From: Candidatus Kuenenbacteria bacterium GW2011_GWA2_42_15
GTDB lineage: Bacteria; Patescibacteriota; Patescibacteriia; UBA2196; GWA2-42-15
Reading direction: 5' to 3'
DNA length: 15,532 nt
NCBI GenBank assembly: GCA_000998185.1
Contig: LCCW01000015.1
Location: forward strand, 1 to 15,532
Shown: in pieces, positions 11,974 to 15,532 of the stretch
Position numbering within the stretch: the stretch's first letter is position 1
Layout: every line of letters begins with the position of its first letter
Made by a program: the position numbers and the translations under genes
The notes under the pieces: generated by a model
Seen by the model: only the letters and a program-made list of their open reading frames with translations
The model's database searches: none
Told to the model about the DNA's origin: nothing

Positions 11974-12921
11974 ATGACTTCTGTTGTTATCCCTGTCTAT
12001 AACGGTGAAAATACAATGCGAAAAACCTTGCAGAGCTTGTTATCACAGCAAGATTTTTTTAATGAGTTGATAATTGTTGATGATCATTCCAAAGACAATG
12101 TGGTCGGTTTAATTGAAAATTTTTTATCCCCAAAAAAGATTAGTTACAAAATTATCCGTCATCAAAAAAATCAAGGATTGGCTGCCAGTTATAATGCCGG
12201 CATTAAGGCGGCTCATGGCGAATTGGTTGTTTTAATGCATCAGGATGTGATTCTTTATTCAGATTCTTTAAAATTACTTTTACAACCTTTAGCTGATCCG
12301 CAGGTTGCTTGCGCTTATCACTATACATACCAGCCATTTGAAATTTGGCAAAAATACAATTTTTGGCAAAAATATTTTTTCTGCCGCTGGGTGGACAAAA
12401 AAATTTATGGCATGAACGGCAAATTTGATTGTTTCCGTCGCCAGGCATTGATTGACAATGGACCGTTTGATGAAACAACATTTCATTCGGCCGGTGAAGA
12501 CAGTGATATGCTGATCAGATTAAAAAACAAAGGTAAAGTTATCAAAAGTCAGGCCGGCATTTTGCATCTGCATGATGGAAAGCCAAACTTTAATCTCCTT
12601 GATATTGTTAAAAAACAAGCCCAGCTTTCTGAAGCTCAAGGCGCACTTTTTAGAAAACATGGTTTGTTCTCAGGACCAGTCGGCTTGGTCAAATCTTTTT
12701 TCCGTGAAATTCTGCTAGTGGCGCTTTTAATCCCATATCTGAATTGGTTGGCATTAATTTTAGTTGTTGTTTACATTTTTTTAATCTCACGCCAAATGTA
12801 TTTTCATGAATACAAAAATCCGCGCATTTTAATTTTACCATTTCTAAATGTCTTTCTGCTTTTGGTAAGTTTATTTTTTTCTGCCAGAGGATTTATCCAA
12901 GGCAGACAGATATTTCACTAA
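11974..12921 (+). CDS. Membrane-associated GT2 family glycosyltransferase
   Basis: A 315-residue GT-A enzyme. MTSVVIPVYNGENTMRKTLQ is followed by IIVDDHSKDN (D36-D37), the sugar-nucleotide site MHQDV (D91) and the acceptor-side motif AGEDSDM (E175-D176). Two C-terminal hydrophobic segments (ILLVALLIPYLNWLALILVV and LPFLNVFLLLVSLFFSARGF) indicate a membrane anchor. The Q-D form in place of DxD is common in rhamnosyl- and N-acetylhexosaminyl-transferase-like GT2 proteins, but the sugar cannot be assigned. It lies 14 bp after the methyltransferase and 18 bp before another GT2 gene. Confidence 0.85.
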   Translation: MTSVVIPVYNGENTMRKTLQSLLSQQDFFNELIIVDDHSKDNVVGLIENFLSPKKISYKIIRHQKNQGLAASYNAGIKAAHGELVVLMHQDVILYSDSLKLLLQPLADPQVACAYHYTYQPFEIWQKYNFWQKYFFCRWVDKKIYGMNGKFDCFRRQALIDNGPFDETTFHSAGEDSDMLIRLKNKGKVIKSQAGILHLHDGKPNFNLLDIVKKQAQLSEAQGALFRKHGLFSGPVGLVKSFFREILLVALLIPYLNWLALILVVVYIFLISRQMYFHEYKNPRILILPFLNVFLLLVSLFFSARGFIQGRQIFH

Positions 12922-12939
12922 AACATTTAAATTATAATT

Positions 12940-13821
12940 ATGCTTACCATTGTCGTTCCAACTTATAATCGCCAGAAAGATGTCTTGGCGCTGGTGGCCT
13001 CAATTAAAAAATCCGATTATCAGGATTTTCGTATTGTAATAGTTAATGATGCTTCAACCGACAAGACAAAAGAAACGCTGGGGAAAGCACATCCGGAGGT
13101 GGTGGTTTTAAGCAACCAGAAAAATTCAGGCGCTGCCGCCAGCCGTAATTTGGGCATTAAAAATTTTATCAACCAAACCGATTATTTTTTGTTTTTAGAC
13201 AGCGATGAAATTATTGAGTCAAACGCAATTTCGTTATTGATGAGTGAAATTAATAAAAATGAAGAAATTGCTGCGGCCACGCCCAGTGTTTATTATTTTG
13301 ATCAGCCGGGCAGGAAGCAATACGGCGAAATAGCTGTCGGTATTTATACTGGCTGGAATTATTCCAAACCAGACAAGAAGACCAATGAGCCGTGGCTGGT
13401 CAAGTCGTGCGGCGGAAATTTTTTAATTAAAAAAGAAGCCATAGAAAAGATCGGTTTATTTGATGAAATCTTTCGTGTTTTTTATGAAGACGCCGATTTT
13501 GCCCGGCGCATTATCAAAGCCGGTTACGAAATTGTTTATGTGCCAGCGGCAAAAGTATGGCACAAAACTCCGATTTTGGATAAAAAAATAGCCACCAAGA
13601 AGTGGCTGGCGCACGCTTATCTGACTGCCAGAAATAAGATAATTTTCGTGCGCAAACACTCGCCCTGTTTTTTGGTTTTTGTTTTGATTTACCCTGTCTA
13701 TCTTTTGTTTTATATTTTCAAAGCCGCCCAATTCCGCGACTTAAAAGCCTTTAAAGAATTTTGCCGCGGTATGTGCCATGGATTTAAATGGGCGGTGAAA
13801 TATAAAAAACCGTTTGGATAA
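12940..13821 (+). CDS. GT2 family glycosyltransferase
   Basis: A 293-residue GT-A enzyme with clean motifs: LTIVVPTYNRQKDV, VIVNDASTDKT, the DxD D87-S-D89 (FLDSDEII) and YEDADFARRI (E183-D184). A C-terminal hydrophobic helix (CFLVFVLIYPVYLLFYIF) is followed by a basic end, typical of rhamnosyltransferase-like GT2 proteins. It is the last gene of the plus-strand glycan block. The 31 bp to the convergent SIMPL gene contain no convincing terminator. Confidence 0.87.
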   Translation: MLTIVVPTYNRQKDVLALVASIKKSDYQDFRIVIVNDASTDKTKETLGKAHPEVVVLSNQKNSGAAASRNLGIKNFINQTDYFLFLDSDEIIESNAISLLMSEINKNEEIAAATPSVYYFDQPGRKQYGEIAVGIYTGWNYSKPDKKTNEPWLVKSCGGNFLIKKEAIEKIGLFDEIFRVFYEDADFARRIIKAGYEIVYVPAAKVWHKTPILDKKIATKKWLAHAYLTARNKIIFVRKHSPCFLVFVLIYPVYLLFYIFKAAQFRDLKAFKEFCRGMCHGFKWAVKYKKPFG

Positions 13822-13852
13822 TTAAGTTTATTTGAACGGTTGGCAGTCGTTG

Positions 13853-14590
13853 TTATTTTAGCTCAAAAGTAGCGGTCACCGTGGCTGTGATTTCTTTTTC
13901 TTTAGTGGAAAGATCATAAGCGCCATAGTCGGCAATGTCCAACGAATTGGGCGGCAAGATTTGGATCACGCCGGTTTTGGCGCTGACCAAAGCGCCGACC
14001 TTGGCGCTAGTGCCCCGAGCCATTGCCTCGGCTCGGTTTTTGGCATCCTTGGTCGCTTCGGCGAAAAGTGTTGGCCGCAGCTCGTTCAATTTGGTATAAA
14101 AATATTCCGTGCGCTGATAATCGGGAATAATGCCAAGATCAATGATGTTTTTATACTGCGCGGACAGTGCCTCTACCTTAGCCAAATCATTGTTTTGAAC
14201 ATAAAATTCTTTTACCACATTGTAGCCGACAATATCTTGAGTGTAGCCGTAGCCTGGCAATTGCTCATAAATCGGGTTGGTTTGCACCGGCAGAAAGATA
14301 ATATCTTTTTCCAAAAGACCGGTTTTGGTTATAAAATTTTTCAGTTTATCAGTATTAAATTCAACCTGCTCCAAAACAGTTTTTAAATTGCCAGTGTTGG
14401 CTCTTAAGGTAAAACTAGAGCTCCATTTGGCCAAATCAGCTTCTACCAGTTTTTTAACCGAGCCGGTCACGGTTAGCCCGGACACGGAGCGGCTTTCCGC
14501 GATTTCATAGCCGTGAATCCACAGGCCAACTATTATCGCCAGCCCGACAATTATCGCGGTCACTAAAATCAAAACGCGGTTTTTGTCCAT
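13853..14590 (-). CDS. SIMPL-domain (DUF541) protein, membrane-anchored
   Basis: 245 residues. An N-terminal helix (VLILVTAIIVGLAIIVGLW, about residues 6-24) anchors it with the rest outside the membrane. SVSGLTVTGSVKKLVEADLA opens the SIMPL domain. GYNVVKEFYVQNNDLAKVEA lies mid-domain, ATKDAKNRAEAMARG is the conserved helix, and the domain closes with TATVTATFEL. Family members are periplasmic or cell-surface proteins, some linked to oxidative-stress tolerance or found in oligomeric assemblies; no enzymatic role is established. It is convergent with the glycan block and divergent from radC, so it is transcribed on its own. Confidence 0.88.
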   Translation of the reverse strand: MDKNRVLILVTAIIVGLAIIVGLWIHGYEIAESRSVSGLTVTGSVKKLVEADLAKWSSSFTLRANTGNLKTVLEQVEFNTDKLKNFITKTGLLEKDIIFLPVQTNPIYEQLPGYGYTQDIVGYNVVKEFYVQNNDLAKVEALSAQYKNIIDLGIIPDYQRTEYFYTKLNELRPTLFAEATKDAKNRAEAMARGTSAKVGALVSAKTGVIQILPPNSLDIADYGAYDLSTKEKEITATVTATFELK

Positions 14591-14616
14591 AAGGTTATTT
14601 TAGTTGTTATGCCGTT

Positions 14617-14646
14617 ATTTTAGCATAAAAACAAACCATCAATCAA
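14617..14646 (-). promoter_or_regulatory. Candidate promoter of the SIMPL gene
   Basis: On the minus strand TTGATT (14641-14646) and TAAAAT (14617-14622) are 18 bp apart, giving a leader of about 20 nt. The element GTTATTTTAG occurs twice, 20 bp apart, at 14594 and 14614, the second copy overlapping the -10 box. No equally good promoter was seen for radC in the shared 129 bp divergent gap; a TTGACT at 14670 lacks a fitting -10. Confidence 0.35.
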
Positions 14647-14719
14647 GATAAAAGTCCTCCAAGCTATCTTTGACTTTTGGGTTGAAAAATGCGAAAATTA
14701 AAGAAAGTAAGAAGTTAAT

Positions 14720-15382
14720 ATGAAGATCAAAGATTTGCCGAGAATTGAAAGGCCGCGAGAAAAACTGGAAAAATACGGACCGGAAAAACTTTCCAATTCC
14801 GAACTTTTGGCAATTCTTTTAAGAACCGGCAGCAAAGGTGTTAATGTGGTGGAATTATCAAATAAAATTTTAAAAAAATTCAGCGGCGATGGCTTGGCTA
14901 AAGCGAATTTTAAAGAACTAAAAAATACTTTTGGTTTGGGCAGCGCCAAAGCGTGCGAAATTATGGCCTGTTTTGAATTAGGCCGAAGATTATTAAAAGA
15001 TAAAAAAGCGGTTTTAATTTTATCGCCAAAGCAAGTTTTTGAAGAATCAAGGGATTTAAGAAATAATAAAAAAGAACATTTTGTGGTTTTTTATCTGGAT
15101 ACGCGCAATCAGGAAATTAAAAGAGAAACCATCTCTATGGGCACGCTTAACGCTAACTTAGTCCATCCGCGCGAAGTGTTTGAACCAGCTATAAAAAACA
15201 ACGCGGCGCAAATCATTGTGGCGCATAATCACCCCTCGGGCGACGCGGAGCCATCGGCAGATGATTTGGCGATTACTAAAAAATTGGCGGAAGCGGGGAA
15301 AATTTTGGGCATTGAGGTTTTAGACCATGTCATCGTTGCCACAGATAAATTTTTGAGCTTGAAAGAGAAAGGGATATTTTGA
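14720..15382 (+). CDS. radC: RadC family JAMM-domain protein
   Basis: A 220-residue, full-length RadC/UPF0758 protein. The N-terminal part (IKDLPRIERPREKLEKYG, LSNSELLAILLRTGSKG) and a helix-hairpin-helix (NTFGLGSAKACEIMACFELG) are followed by the C-terminal JAMM-like domain. That domain contains MGTLNANLVHPREVFEPAI and the metal-binding signature H169-N-H171-P-S-G-D-A-E-P-S-A-D-D182. Despite the name, a role in recombinational repair is not established; the fold suggests a metalloprotease-like or DNA-associated activity. It lies outside the glycan block and is probably a core gene. AAGAAG at 14709 is only a weak match to a ribosome binding site. Confidence 0.93.
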   Translation: MKIKDLPRIERPREKLEKYGPEKLSNSELLAILLRTGSKGVNVVELSNKILKKFSGDGLAKANFKELKNTFGLGSAKACEIMACFELGRRLLKDKKAVLILSPKQVFEESRDLRNNKKEHFVVFYLDTRNQEIKRETISMGTLNANLVHPREVFEPAIKNNAAQIIVAHNHPSGDAEPSADDLAITKKLAEAGKILGIEVLDHVIVATDKFLSLKEKGIF

Positions 15383-15429
15383 AAATTTATGAAAATATAA
15401 AAGATAAAATTATAATAACAAAATTTAAT

Positions 15430-15532
15430 ATGCCAAAAACAATTTACCAAACCCCAAAAGAGGAAATAAAAAGCGAATTAAACGCAGTTCTTAAGATTGG
15501 CGAAGAAAAAGGATATTTTATTCGCGATAACA
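15430..15532 (+). CDS. N-terminal part of an unidentified protein
   Basis: ATG 15430 opens a frame that runs to the window edge (34 codons, starting MPKTIYQTPKEEIKSELNAV and continuing LKIGEEKGYFIRDN). It begins 48 bp after radC in very AT-rich DNA. TATAAT at 15411-15416 could be a -10 box giving a short leader, though no -35 match was found. The family cannot be named from this much sequence. Confidence 0.55.
   Translation, partial: MPKTIYQTPKEEIKSELNAVLKIGEEKGYFIRDN

Noticed and set aside
13822..13852. Terminator between the convergent GT2 and SIMPL genes
   Set aside because: Only a 4 bp AACG/CGTT stem without a clear T-run could be found.
14670..14698. TTGACT as the -35 box of a radC promoter
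   Set aside because: At 16-18 bp spacing there is no acceptable -10 (GAAAAT at best).
1..15532. Alternative genetic code (TGA as Gly) as in some CPR lineages
   Set aside because: TGA ends several genes exactly where the family should end (8120, 15382), and no conserved Gly is encoded by TGA in any aligned motif.

Overview
The window reads as a piece of a Candidate Phyla Radiation (Patescibacteria / Parcubacteria-like) genome. That is an inference from three things: AT-rich DNA, short tightly packed genes with almost no Shine-Dalgarno signals, and the gene mix (surface-glycan enzymes, SIMPL protein, RadC, AbiEii-type module). TGA is used as a stop throughout (for example at 1751-1753 and 8118-8120) and Trp is TGG, so the Gracilibacteria/Absconditabacteria code is not in use. 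No RNA gene, CRISPR array or transposase is visible.

Layout. 1-72 is the end of an upstream gene. 104-1753 is a B12-binding radical SAM protein gene carrying three repeat-derived segments inside its reading frame. 1752-2872 holds two orphan C-terminal tails of radical SAM paralogues flanking a minus-strand AbiEii-like toxin/partner pair. 2941-3333 is a self-contained minus-strand small gene with its own promoter, operator-like palindrome and terminator. 3446-4830 (minus) is a TMTC-type GT-C glycosyltransferase with TPRs, split by a frameshift at an A7 run. 4978-13821 (plus) is a run of ten glycan genes: four GT2 and two GT4 glycosyltransferases and four class I SAM methyltransferases, many overlapping or separated by under 20 bp. 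13853-14590 (minus) encodes a membrane-anchored SIMPL-domain protein, 14720-15382 encodes RadC, and a partial gene starts at 15430.

The plus-strand block most likely builds and methylates a cell-surface polysaccharide or glycoconjugate. The GT2 and GT4 enzymes would add sugars at the cytoplasmic face, the methyltransferases would decorate or cap the chain, and the GT-C/TPR protein would use a lipid-linked sugar on the outer face. No flippase, polymerase or nucleotide-sugar synthesis gene is in the window.

The most unusual structure is a family of short-unit repeat tracts (CACTAAAG-like on one strand, CTTTAGTG-like on the other). They sit at gene boundaries in a fixed orientation: C-rich arms at the 3' end of a gene, often encoding its last residues, and G-rich arms directly before the next start codon. 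The one gene on the opposite strand obeys the same rule in mirror image. Separate palindromic sequences also lie in-frame inside the radical SAM gene and two of the glycosyltransferase genes.
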